DNA of 60,056 nt from Methylotenera_A sp031381645 (GTDB lineage: Bacteria; Pseudomonadota; Gammaproteobacteria; Burkholderiales; Methylophilaceae): NCBI GenBank assembly GCA_031381645.1, contig JANMYB010000050.1, forward strand, positions 1 to 60,056, given 5' to 3'. Shown piece by piece: positions 1 through 7,867 of the stretch. The translations under genes and the position numbers were made by a program. How positions within the stretch are numbered: the stretch's first letter is position 1; the number at the start of each line of letters is the position of its first letter. The notes under the pieces were generated by a model, which was given only the letters and a program-made list of their open reading frames with translations, ran no database searches and had not been told where the DNA came from.

Positions 1-1
1 C

Positions 2-991
2 AGCGATTTGTTAGATATGAAAGCTGGCATCGACCACTGGAAAATTCATGGTTTAGATTTCAGTAAAGTTTTCCATCAAGTTGATATGCCAGCAACTGTG
101 GCACGTAAAAATGTTGAAGGGCAAGATCACAACTTGGCGAATGCGTTGGATAATAAGCTCATCGAGTTGGCAAAACCTGCACTTGAACATGGTAGTAAAT
201 TGGTTATCGACATGCCAATTACCAATACTAATCGTACCGTAGGTACGATGTTGTCAAATCAAATTGCTGTGCGTTACGGAAACACTGGTTTGGCAGATGA
301 CACGATTCATGTGAACTTTACTGGCACCTCTGGGCAAAGTTTTGCCGCATTTTTGGCCAAAGGTATCACCTTTGACTTAACCGGTGAAGGTAACGATTAC
401 GTCGGAAAAGGCTTGTGTGGTGGGCGCATTGTGATTAAGTGCCCTGCGGCATTTAAAGGCAAAGCGCACGAAAACATCATCATCGGTAATACAGTGATGT
501 ATGGAGCAACAACGGGTGAGGCTTATTTTAACGGCGTTGCAGGCGAGCGTTTCTGTGTGCGAAACTCTGGTGCCAGCGCGGTTGTTGAAGGTGTGGGCAA
601 TCACGGTTGCGAATATATGACGGGCGGCACGGTGGTTGTACTTGGTTTAACTGGGCAAAACTTCGCAGCGGGCATGAGCGGCGGCGTGGCGTATGTTTAC
701 GATGAAGACGACCTATTTGCTAAGCGCTGTAATATGGGCATGGTGTCGTTAGAAAAAGTTGTGCATCATGCAAGCGTAGCTAGCGATGCTATACACCATC
801 TCGACCAGCCAGATGAAATCACGCTGTTGGCCTTAATCAACAATCATGCAAACTACACTAACAGTGAGCGTGCCAAGGCGATTCTTGCTGATTGGGAACA
901 CGCACGCGGTAAATTTGTTAAAGTCATGCCGAACGAGTATAAACGTGCATTAATTGAACTCGCTGAAGATAAAGTATTGGTAGCCGCATAA
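2..991 (+). CDS. gltB: glutamate synthase large subunit, C-terminal part
   Basis: This is the 3' end of the gene for the large (alpha) subunit of NADPH-dependent glutamate synthase, which makes two glutamates from glutamine and 2-oxoglutarate. The frame is open from base 2, so the gene is cut by the window edge; about 330 of roughly 1,500 residues are present. What remains is the GXGXG right-handed beta-helix domain, seen as repeated glycine-rich turns such as GEGNDYVGKGLCGG and YMTGGTVVVLG. The stop codon overlaps the gltD start (TAATG), so the two subunits are translationally coupled. Identification is secure. Confidence 0.96.
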   Translation, partial: SDLLDMKAGIDHWKIHGLDFSKVFHQVDMPATVARKNVEGQDHNLANALDNKLIELAKPALEHGSKLVIDMPITNTNRTVGTMLSNQIAVRYGNTGLADDTIHVNFTGTSGQSFAAFLAKGITFDLTGEGNDYVGKGLCGGRIVIKCPAAFKGKAHENIIIGNTVMYGATTGEAYFNGVAGERFCVRNSGASAVVEGVGNHGCEYMTGGTVVVLGLTGQNFAAGMSGGVAYVYDEDDLFAKRCNMGMVSLEKVVHHASVASDAIHHLDQPDEITLLALINNHANYTNSERAKAILADWEHARGKFVKVMPNEYKRALIELAEDKVLVAA

Positions 992-2418
992 TGGGTAAAG
1001 TCACTGGATTTATGGAATTTGAACGTCTGTCAGAGGCAAATTTGCCCATCGCAGATCGCGTTAAAAATTACAAAGAATTTGTATTGCATCTCACTGATGA
1101 TCAAGCCAAACAGCAAGGCGCGCGGTGCATGGACTGCGGCATTCCTTTTTGTACCACGGGTTGTCCAGTCAACAATATCATCCCCGATTTTAACGATTTG
1201 GTGTATCACCAAGATTGGCGTAACGCGATTGATGTGCTGCATTCCACCAATAACTTTCCTGAGTTTACTGGCCGCATTTGCCCAGCACCTTGCGAAGCCG
1301 CATGCACTCTTAATATCAATAACGACGCTGTTGGCATTAAGTCTATCGAGCATGCGATTATCGATAAAGCGTGGGAAAACGATTGGGTAACGCCGCAAAT
1401 CAATCCGAACAAAACGGGCAAAAAAGTGGCTGTTGTGGGTTCTGGGCCTGCCGGTTTAGCAACAGCGCAGCAACTGGCACGTGCGGGCCATGCTGTCACA
1501 GTGTTAGAAAAAAATAGCCGCATTGGTGGTTTGCTGCGTTATGGCATCCCTGATTTTAAAATGGAAAAATCGCATATTGATAGACGCATGGCGCAGATGC
1601 AGGCCGAAGGCGTTGAGTTTCTTGTGAATCAACATGTGGGTAAAAACGTCAGTGCGGAAGATGTATTAAAACAATACGATGCGGTTGTGTTGGCAGGGGG
1701 CGCAGAGTTTCCGCGTGATTTGCCAGTAACTGGGCGTGAGCTAGATGGCGTAATGTATGCAATGGATTTTTTACCTGCACAAAATAAAGTGAATGCAGGC
1801 GATGCGATTTCGAATCAAGTTAAAGCCACAGGCAAGCACGTTGTGGTGATTGGCGGCGGCGATACTGGTTCCGATTGCGTGGGTACTAGCAACCGCCATG
1901 GCGCCTTAAGCGTGACGCAGTTTGAGCTGATGCCACAACCACCTCTAAAAGAGAATAAAGAGTTAGTATGGCCAAATTGGCCGCTTAAATTACGCACATC
2001 CAGTAGCCACGAAGAAGGCGCAAATCGCGATTGGTCGATTACCACTAAAGAACTTAAAGGTGAAAACGGTAAAGTCACACATTTGGTCGGCGCAAAAGTA
2101 GAGTGGAAAGACGGCAAAATGAGTGAAGTTGCAGATTCGGAATTTACTATTCCTGCAGATTTAGTGTTGCTTGCCATGGGCTTTGTATCGCCCGTGCAAG
2201 CAGTGTTAGAAGCATTTGGTGTAGAAAAAGATGTGCGCGGCAACGCTAGAGCCACTACAGATGGCGAAGGCTGCTATAAAACCAATATCGATAAAGTGTT
2301 TGCTGCTGGCGACATGCGCCGCGGGCAATCGCTAGTGGTATGGGCAATACGCGAAGGCCGCCAAGCAGCGAGCGCTGTGGATGAGTTTTTGATGGGTTCA
2401 ACTACACTGCCACGCTAA
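991..2418 (+). CDS. gltD: glutamate synthase small subunit
   Basis: This 475-residue flavoprotein passes electrons from NADPH through FAD and iron-sulfur clusters to GltB. The N-terminal 150 residues hold the cysteine motifs typical of the family (CMDCGIPFC, GCPVNN, GRICPAPCEAAC). An FAD-binding GSGPAGLA motif and a second dinucleotide-binding VIGGGDTGSDC motif for NADPH follow. The start overlaps the gltB stop by one base and hemE begins 3 bases after the stop, so gltB, gltD and hemE look like one operon. Length is normal for the family. Confidence 0.96.
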   Translation: MGKVTGFMEFERLSEANLPIADRVKNYKEFVLHLTDDQAKQQGARCMDCGIPFCTTGCPVNNIIPDFNDLVYHQDWRNAIDVLHSTNNFPEFTGRICPAPCEAACTLNINNDAVGIKSIEHAIIDKAWENDWVTPQINPNKTGKKVAVVGSGPAGLATAQQLARAGHAVTVLEKNSRIGGLLRYGIPDFKMEKSHIDRRMAQMQAEGVEFLVNQHVGKNVSAEDVLKQYDAVVLAGGAEFPRDLPVTGRELDGVMYAMDFLPAQNKVNAGDAISNQVKATGKHVVVIGGGDTGSDCVGTSNRHGALSVTQFELMPQPPLKENKELVWPNWPLKLRTSSSHEEGANRDWSITTKELKGENGKVTHLVGAKVEWKDGKMSEVADSEFTIPADLVLLAMGFVSPVQAVLEAFGVEKDVRGNARATTDGEGCYKTNIDKVFAAGDMRRGQSLVVWAIREGRQAASAVDEFLMGSTTLPR

Positions 2419-2421
2419 TTA

Positions 2422-3486
2422 ATGACCACACTTCAAAACGATACTTTTCTGCGCGCCTTAATGCGCCAGCCTAGCGATTACACGCCCGTGTGGATGATGC
2501 GTCAAGCGGGTCGATATTTACCTGAATATCGTGAAAGTCGTAAAACTGCAGGCAGTTTTTTGCAACTTTGCAAAAGTCCAAATTTCGCGACAGAAGTCAC
2601 TTTGCAGCCGCTCGATCGCTATCCATTATTAGATGCTTCCATTTTATTTTCCGATATTCTCACCGTACCAGATGCCATGGGCTTGGGGCTGTATTTTGAA
2701 GAAGGCGAAGGGCCAAAATTTGAACGCACACTGCGCGAAGAAGCCGATATTAAAAAGCTTGTAGTGCCAGATATGGACAAATTGCAGTATGTGTTTGATG
2801 CAGTTAGCCAAATTCGTAAAGCTTTAAATGGGCGCGTGCCTTTGATTGGCTTCTCTGGCAGTCCGTGGACGCTGGCCACTTATATGGTAGAAGGTAAAGG
2901 TGGCACGGACTTTTTAAACATCAAAAAAATGGCTTACGCACGACCAGATTTGCTACACCACATTTTAGAAACCACTGCACTCACAGTAATTCAATATTTA
3001 AACGCACAAATTGCCGCGGGTGCGCAAGCCGTGATGATATTTGATTCATGGGGCGGCGCGCTTTCGCATAACGCCTATATAGAATTCTCGCTTAATTACA
3101 TGCAAAAAATTGTGGCGGGTTTAACCAAAACTAACGATGGCCAAAAAGTACCCAGCATTGTCTTCACCAAAGGCGGCGCGCTGTGGTTAGAAGTACAAGC
3201 GAACATTGGCGCAGATGCGCTTGGGCTGGATTGGGCGGTGGATATTGGCCAAGCGCGTAAACGCGTGGGTGATAAAGTCGCCCTGCAAGGCAATTTAGAC
3301 CCAGCGATTTTGCTCAGCACGCCATTGGCGATTGAAAAAGAAGTGGCGAGTATTTTAGCCAGTTATGGCAAAGCCAATGGTCACGTGTTCAATTTAGGTC
3401 ACGGCATTACGCAGTGGACGCCGCCAGAAAACGCCGACGCTATGCTGAAGGCTGTGCGTGAGCACAGCAAACAATATCACACATAA
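2422..3486 (+). CDS. hemE: uroporphyrinogen decarboxylase
   Basis: HemE removes four carboxyl groups from uroporphyrinogen III to give coproporphyrinogen III in haem synthesis. The 354-residue product has the family signature near the N terminus (PVWMMRQAGRYLPEYR) and the conserved ILFSDILT and GFSGSPWTLATYM stretches, and its length is standard. It begins 3 bases after gltD and is the last gene of that operon; a strong bidirectional terminator follows about 90 bases downstream. The gltBD-hemE order is common in betaproteobacteria. Confidence 0.97.
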   Translation: MTTLQNDTFLRALMRQPSDYTPVWMMRQAGRYLPEYRESRKTAGSFLQLCKSPNFATEVTLQPLDRYPLLDASILFSDILTVPDAMGLGLYFEEGEGPKFERTLREEADIKKLVVPDMDKLQYVFDAVSQIRKALNGRVPLIGFSGSPWTLATYMVEGKGGTDFLNIKKMAYARPDLLHHILETTALTVIQYLNAQIAAGAQAVMIFDSWGGALSHNAYIEFSLNYMQKIVAGLTKTNDGQKVPSIVFTKGGALWLEVQANIGADALGLDWAVDIGQARKRVGDKVALQGNLDPAILLSTPLAIEKEVASILASYGKANGHVFNLGHGITQWTPPENADAMLKAVREHSKQYHT

Positions 3487-3516
3487 AATTAAAGTAATTT
3501 TTATATAAAACAAGCC

Positions 3517-3553
3517 TGCCATGCAGACTAGTATCCATGAGACTCCCAGAGCA
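3517..3553. repeat. 37-bp palindromic dispersed repeat, copy 1
   Basis: A 37-base imperfect palindrome between hemE and its terminator. It contains CAGACTAGTATCCATGAG and ends in CCCAGAGCA. It matches, in reverse orientation, the copies at 5260-5296 and 60027-60056, and shares most of its 3' 26 bases with the copy inside the PAP2 gene at 17705-17736. Confidence 0.7.
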
Positions 3554-3578
3554 TTATTTTAAGATATTTAGAGCAATA

Positions 3579-3602
3579 AAAAGCCCGCAATTGCGGGCTT
3601 TT
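3579..3602. terminator. bidirectional intrinsic terminator
   Basis: A perfect 12-bp inverted repeat, AAAAGCCCGCAA followed directly by TTGCGGGCTTTT. The A-rich and T-rich flanks let it work on both strands, ending the hemE operon from the left and the cytochrome b561 gene from the right. Confidence 0.9.
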
Positions 3603-3606
3603 ATGC

Positions 3607-4200
3607 TTAAAGCATACGTTTTAACGTCTCGTCTTTATCAATAAAATTATGTTTTAGTGCGCCGATAATATGCACAATAATCACTAGTAAAATAATGAAG
3701 CCAACTATTTCATGTACTTCTTTAAAAAGTTCGCGCATGGGCGTGTTGTCTAGCCCTTTGATAAATTCCAAACCAAACCATTTCACCCCATATTTGCTCG
3801 CTACAGCCATAATTAAGCCGCTTAAAGGCAAGGCCACCATGAGCAAGTAGAGTAAATGATGCGCGCCTGTGGCGAGTTTTCGCTCCCATACCTTGTACGA
3901 GGCCAACAATGTGGGCGGGCGATGCGTGATACGCCATAAAATGCGAATGAGGATTAATGCAAAAATCGTTACGCCAATGGATTTGTGTAAATTAAAGTAA
4001 AGTGTGCGCGGGCTGACTTCCTCAGATAAGTTCCAAGTATAAATACCTAAATCAAATAAATCGTAGGCCATTTGTTTGGGCGCTTCTTTGGGCAATTCGC
4101 TCATATACCAACCCAGTGCGAACATGAAAAAAATACCAATTGCGATAAGCCAATGTAACACTTTTGCCGTTTTAGTATAGCGTGAAGCATCGTGATTCAT
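3607..4200 (-). CDS. cytochrome b561 family membrane protein
   Basis: A 197-residue membrane protein of the bacterial cytochrome b561 (YodB/CybB) family, which carries electrons between quinol and periplasmic or membrane partners using two b haems. Four hydrophobic helices are visible. Candidate haem ligands are the histidines in KVLHWLIA near the N terminus, in FNLHKSIG, in GAHHLLYLL and in VHEIVGF and VIIVHIIG near the C terminus. The start at 4200 is preferred over the upstream in-frame codon at 4302 because an AGGGA ribosome site precedes it. It is divergent from a metallo-beta-lactamase-fold gene, with a CRP-type palindrome between them. Confidence 0.85.
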   Translation of the reverse strand: MNHDASRYTKTAKVLHWLIAIGIFFMFALGWYMSELPKEAPKQMAYDLFDLGIYTWNLSEEVSPRTLYFNLHKSIGVTIFALILIRILWRITHRPPTLLASYKVWERKLATGAHHLLYLLMVALPLSGLIMAVASKYGVKWFGLEFIKGLDNTPMRELFKEVHEIVGFIILLVIIVHIIGALKHNFIDKDETLKRML

Positions 4201-4230
4201 AGTAATATCCCTAAAGTAAACATGTGCTTT

Positions 4231-4246
4231 TGTGACAAGCGTCACA
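4231..4246. promoter_or_regulatory. CRP/Vfr-type operator
   Basis: The palindrome TGTGACAAGCGTCACA fits the CRP-family consensus TGTGA-N6-TCACA exactly. It lies between the divergent cytochrome b561 and metallo-hydrolase genes, 30 bases from one start and 56 from the other, so one regulator could control both. Which CRP/FNR-family protein binds is unknown. Confidence 0.6.
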
Positions 4247-4302
4247 GCGAATAATTGCACAAAACTGCAACATTGTAACAATAAGCTTACGCGGAGGAAC
4301 AA

Positions 4303-5244
4303 ATGATGCGAATTTTAATGATAAACCGTAGTGTTTTGTTATTTTGTATCTTGGCACTTGTAGGCTGTGCACATACGCAAACTGTGCACGGTGATTTTGC
4401 AATTGAAGATGCGGGCGATGGCATTTATGTGCATCACGGCATACACCAAGACATCGACGAAGGTTATCATGGCGACATTTGCAACGCGAGCTTTGTCGTT
4501 GGTAGCAAAGGTGTGGCAGTAATTGATACGGGCGGTAGCATTAAAATCGGCAATCAATTGCGCGATGCGATTAAAAAAGTGACTGACAAACCGATTTTGT
4601 ATGTCATCAACACGCATGTGCATCCTGATCATATTTACGGAAACGCGGCTTTTACGGTCGATAAGCCACAATTTGTGGGACACGAAAAGTTAGAAACGGC
4701 GATGGAGTTGCGCCGTGAGCAATACACCAAATTGAATGCTAAATTATTGGGTGAAGATGCCAAAGGTAGCGACTTGGTGAAACCGACAGTCGCTGTAAAA
4801 ACCAAGCTGGAGGTAGATATCGGCGATAGAAATCTTGCTATTACGGCGCACCCAGTTGCGCATACCAACACTGACATTTCTGTCATGGACAGCAAAAGTA
4901 GCACATTATTTACAGGCGATTTATTATTTATCGAGCGCACGCCAGTGCTAGAAGGCGATATTAAAGGCTTGATTGCCGAGCTTGAAAAATTCAAATCTCA
5001 GCCTATTAAACAAATCGTGCCTGGGCATGGCGCAGTGACGAAAAATTGGAAACTGGCGATAAAAAATGAGCAACGCTATTTAAACGTGCTACTTACCGAT
5101 ATTCGTGCAGCGATTAAAGCGGGAAAAAGTATGAATGAAGCAATGGATAGCGCGGCGGCTAGCGAAAAAGATAAATGGCTGTTATTTGAGATTGCTAACA
5201 GACGTAATGTGAATATAATTTATCCCGCTTTAGAATGGGAATAA
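4303..5244 (+). CDS. secreted metallo-beta-lactamase-fold hydrolase (lipoprotein)
   Basis: A 313-residue MBL-fold protein. The N terminus is a signal peptide ending in a lipobox (LALVGC), so it is probably a lipoprotein. The metal-binding motif is present as THVHPDHIYGN, followed by the later histidine in HPVAHTNTD, the aspartate in FTGDLLF and the histidine in VPGHG. Proteins of this layout in methylotrophs are often called quinoprotein relay system zinc metallohydrolases (SoxH/PqqB-like), which would suit the cytochrome b561 next door, but the exact substrate is unknown. GGAGG at 4293-4297 is a strong ribosome site for the ATG at 4303. Confidence 0.82.
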   Translation: MMRILMINRSVLLFCILALVGCAHTQTVHGDFAIEDAGDGIYVHHGIHQDIDEGYHGDICNASFVVGSKGVAVIDTGGSIKIGNQLRDAIKKVTDKPILYVINTHVHPDHIYGNAAFTVDKPQFVGHEKLETAMELRREQYTKLNAKLLGEDAKGSDLVKPTVAVKTKLEVDIGDRNLAITAHPVAHTNTDISVMDSKSSTLFTGDLLFIERTPVLEGDIKGLIAELEKFKSQPIKQIVPGHGAVTKNWKLAIKNEQRYLNVLLTDIRAAIKAGKSMNEAMDSAAASEKDKWLLFEIANRRNVNIIYPALEWE

Positions 5245-5258
5245 ATTAACTTAAAACG

Positions 5259-5297
5259 CTGCCCTGCAGGCCTTATGAATATTGGCTTGTAGGGCAG
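5259..5297. repeat. 37-bp palindromic repeat, copy 2, acting as terminator
   Basis: A long inverted repeat whose arms begin CTGCCCTGCAGGCC and end GGCTTGTAGGGCAG, pairing over 14 bp with two G-U wobbles, followed by TTATTTTT. It sits between convergent genes and should end transcription from both. The 37-base core is the same family as the copies at 3517, 54413 and 60027. Confidence 0.75.
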
Positions 5298-5311
5298 TTA
5301 TTTTTAATTAT

Positions 5312-5689
5312 TTAAGCTTTATTTCTCTTAAGATTATCAATACTGCAAGCAGTTTCGGGATGCAAATACAGCATCAACAAACCGCCCGCTATGGCCAAAT
5401 ATTGCAACACGGGTAATTTAAGCAAGAATGAAATAATCACCGCATAAATCGCCATAAACAGCGCAAAAAACTTGGTTTTAAAGCCAAAAAACAAAGCTAA
5501 ACCGCCAACCAAGTTAACTAAAATAATCAATGGTGCAAAAATACCAGGCAAACCAAGGCTACCTAAACCCATTTGATACTCTAAGTAACCATTGGGATTA
5601 GTAAAAAAGCCGTAAATGAGCATGACAATTTGCAATAAAAATATTTGCGCGAGTAAAATACGCGCAAGAGCTGTTAAATAACGTTCCAT
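5312..5689 (-). CDS. DoxX family membrane protein
   Basis: A 125-residue protein with four hydrophobic helices and the DoxX-family pattern: ARILLAQIFL in helix 1, a glycine-rich LGSLGLPGIFAPLI loop and LVGGLALFFGFKTK in the middle. DoxX proteins are small integral membrane proteins linked to redox or oxidative-stress functions; no specific reaction can be assigned here. The start at 5689 has an AAGG site 6-9 bases upstream and is preferred over an in-frame codon 18 bases further out. It stands alone on the minus strand. Confidence 0.82.
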   Translation of the reverse strand: MERYLTALARILLAQIFLLQIVMLIYGFFTNPNGYLEYQMGLGSLGLPGIFAPLIILVNLVGGLALFFGFKTKFFALFMAIYAVIISFLLKLPVLQYLAIAGGLLMLYLHPETACSIDNLKRNKA

Positions 5690-5763
5690 AATTAACCTTA
5701 AATTCACTAAAAAATATTAGCCTGCATCATGCACCGAACCTACCAAATCCGCAAGTGCCAGCC

Positions 5764-6207
5764 ATGCTGAAGCCGCTATTAGCGCAGGTTAAAATTTCTC
5801 AAGTCACTTGGGCAGATGCGAAAAATGATTTGCGCACTGTGCGTACGCTCGTTTTTATTGAAGAGCAGCTTGTTGCGCCAGATTTTGAGTGGGATGAATT
5901 AGACCAAAGCTCAGTGCATTTGCTGGCAAAGCTCGACAATGAACCAATTGGTTGTTTGCGGATTATCGATTATCACAAAATCGGCCGCATGGCAGTGCTT
6001 AAACAATATAGAGACAATGGTCTGGGATCCGCTCTGCTATTGGCTGCTGCAGCTATATGCAAACAGCATGGCAGCAAGCTAATGGAGTTGTCGGCACAAA
6101 CGCATGCCATTGGCTTTTATGAAAAATATGGCTTTAAGGTAACCAGCGATATTTATCAAGATTTACATATTCCACATGTGGATATGCAGTTAGAATTAAG
6201 CAATTAA
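5764..6207 (+). CDS. GNAT family N-acetyltransferase
   Basis: A GNAT acetyltransferase of about 147 residues. The acetyl-CoA-binding region is visible as GRMAVLKQYRDNGLGSALL, which carries the Q/RxxGxG/A motif, followed by the C-terminal FYEKYGFKV motif. The pattern FIEEQLVAPDFEWDELD at the N terminus resembles ElaA/YjcF-like members. The substrate is unknown. Neither the ATG at 5764 nor an in-frame GTG at 5755 has a clear ribosome site, so the start is uncertain by three codons. Confidence 0.85.
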   Translation: MLKPLLAQVKISQVTWADAKNDLRTVRTLVFIEEQLVAPDFEWDELDQSSVHLLAKLDNEPIGCLRIIDYHKIGRMAVLKQYRDNGLGSALLLAAAAICKQHGSKLMELSAQTHAIGFYEKYGFKVTSDIYQDLHIPHVDMQLELSN

Positions 6208-6262
6208 TGCTAGCATTTGCTAAAATAGCGTTTTAATTTTTTGTAAATCAATCGAGAATATT

Positions 6263-6814
6263 ATGTCAAAAATCGTATTTAAAGCAGGCGAAGCCACCGT
6301 TTATTCTGAAGGCAAAGATGTTACAGCCGCCATGCCAGAAATTTTAATCGGCGCAGTAGATGGTCCAGTTGGTCAAGCATTTGCCAATTTAATGGCGCAA
6401 AGCAAAGGCCACACCGCCATGTTTGCCGTGCGCGATATTAACCAATTAGTGCGCCCTGCTTGCATGATGGTGCCTAAAGTGACGCTAAAAGGTAGCACCG
6501 ATGTCGGTTTATTTGGTGGCGTGGTGCAGGCAGGCGTTGCCGATGGTATTTTAGACGCAGTGATTGAAGGCATCATTCCAAAAGATCAAGTGAACGATTT
6601 ATGCATAGTTGCATTGCTTTGGATAGATCCAGGCTGCATAGAACTAGAAAAAGCAGGCAAATTAGATAAAGCCGATATGTATAAAAATAATTACGATGCG
6701 ATTAAACTGGCCTTAAAACGCGCGCTAAATGACGAGCCTAGCATTGATGAACTGATTGCTAACCGCCACAAAATTAAACATTGCATGTGGGAAGATAGCT
6801 GGGATCAAAAATAA
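6263..6814 (+). CDS. formaldehyde-activating enzyme (Fae) homologue
   Basis: A 183-residue homologue of Fae, which condenses formaldehyde with tetrahydromethanopterin in methylotrophs. The C-terminal half keeps the family pattern, with GIIPKDQVNDL, ALLWIDPG and NNYDAIKLALKRALN. At the position of the conserved catalytic histidine (in the family pattern VAHIDLIIG) this protein reads AAMPEILIG, so methionine 24 takes its place. It is therefore likely one of the paralogues (Fae2/Fae3-like) of uncertain activity rather than the main enzyme. It appears to be a single-gene unit. The homology is firm; the function is inference. Confidence 0.85.
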   Translation: MSKIVFKAGEATVYSEGKDVTAAMPEILIGAVDGPVGQAFANLMAQSKGHTAMFAVRDINQLVRPACMMVPKVTLKGSTDVGLFGGVVQAGVADGILDAVIEGIIPKDQVNDLCIVALLWIDPGCIELEKAGKLDKADMYKNNYDAIKLALKRALNDEPSIDELIANRHKIKHCMWEDSWDQK

Positions 6815-6892
6815 GCATCAAAAGTAAAGCGATTGACAAATTTCCGCTAAGTTCTATGATGGCTTATAAATTTTAGAACTTAGGGGGTTGTG

Positions 6893-7123
6893 ATGGCAGA
6901 ACGTAATGTATGTATGGAAGCATTTGAGCGACTTTGCGAAGATGTGAATACAGATAAAAAGTCAGCAATAAATCCAGAAGATTATTGGTTGTTCGAGCTC
7001 GGATTCAGGTCAGCGATTGAAGAGTTACTGAATATTGCAGATACTGGCTCACAGACGCGACAATTTGTTTCGCCGCGTTTTCAAATGTTGGCAGATAAGA
7101 TTTTACAATCTCGTTTACACTAG
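6893..7123 (+). CDS. small conserved hypothetical protein
   Basis: A 76-residue acidic protein, predicted mostly helical, of a type I do not recognise. It has no signal peptide or membrane segment. The ATG at 6893 has an AGGGGG ribosome site at 6882-6887 and is preferred over the GTG immediately upstream. A clear terminator 18 bases past the stop marks it as a single-gene unit, which supports it being real. Confidence 0.7.
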   Translation: MAERNVCMEAFERLCEDVNTDKKSAINPEDYWLFELGFRSAIEELLNIADTGSQTRQFVSPRFQMLADKILQSRLH

Positions 7124-7140
7124 ATATGCTCAGATTAAAT

Positions 7141-7163
7141 AAAAGCCGACTAGTTCGGCTTTT
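7141..7163 (+). terminator. intrinsic terminator
   Basis: AAAAGCCGA pairs with TCGGCTTTT around a CTAGT loop and is followed by further T residues. It ends the small gene at 6893-7123. Confidence 0.85.
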
Positions 7164-7237
7164 ATTTTGCCTACCAATTTTTGTAAGTTAATCACTTCTA
7201 AATCGACTAACTGATAATTTCTCACTGAAAGGTTTAT

Positions 7238-7867
7238 GTGGCTAATATTTCAAGACGCAAATTTTTAATTACTGCTGCCGTATTACCTTTGGTAGCGACG
7301 ATTCCCCTAGAGGCGTTCGCAGCAACAGGGAAAATTCACGAAATTAAAGGTGATGTTTTTATCAATAAAATCAAGATAAATAGCACATCTATCATACGAA
7401 ATGGAGACGAGGTCGTCGTTTCTAAACATGGTAAATTGGTCTTTAGTATGGGCGAGGATGCGTTTTTAGTGCGTGGCGGTAGCACATTGCAAGTGTATTC
7501 GGAAGAAGGCAGTATAGTGATAAGCTCGCTAAGATTAGTCGGTGGCGCAATGCTGGGCGTTTTTGGAAAAAGAAAGAAAACAACACGCATTTTTACAGCC
7601 ACAGCAACTATCGGCATCAGGGGCACAGCTGTGTATGCGGCAATAATGCCAGATAAACTTTACACTTGTACTTGCTATGGACACACGGATTTAATTGTTG
7701 GGCTAGAGCGTGAGGAGGTCTTTGCTACGCAACATAATGCACATATAGTCACCACAAATAGCCGCGGCATTTCGCAAATGAAAGCATTTGAAGTGATAGA
7801 CCATAATGACGATGAACTTAGAATGCTGGAGGCTTTGGTGGGCAGAAAGCCCTTATTTGATATTTAA
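7238..7867 (+). CDS. FecR-domain protein with Tat signal
   Basis: A 209-residue exported protein. The start of the protein carries a twin-arginine motif (SRRKFLITAA) and a hydrophobic segment ending AFA, so export of a folded protein by the Tat route is likely. The rest matches the FecR fold: a KGDVFIN beta segment, FLVRGGSTLQVY and TATIGIRGTAVYA. A CTCYGH motif may bind metal or form a disulfide. FecR domains usually sense or bind periplasmic signals, but no sigma factor or receptor lies nearby. The GTG start has a GAAAGG site. The 3' end overlaps mutY tail-to-tail by 15 bases. Confidence 0.8.
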   Translation: MANISRRKFLITAAVLPLVATIPLEAFAATGKIHEIKGDVFINKIKINSTSIIRNGDEVVVSKHGKLVFSMGEDAFLVRGGSTLQVYSEEGSIVISSLRLVGGAMLGVFGKRKKTTRIFTATATIGIRGTAVYAAIMPDKLYTCTCYGHTDLIVGLEREEVFATQHNAHIVTTNSRGISQMKAFEVIDHNDDELRMLEALVGRKPLFDI

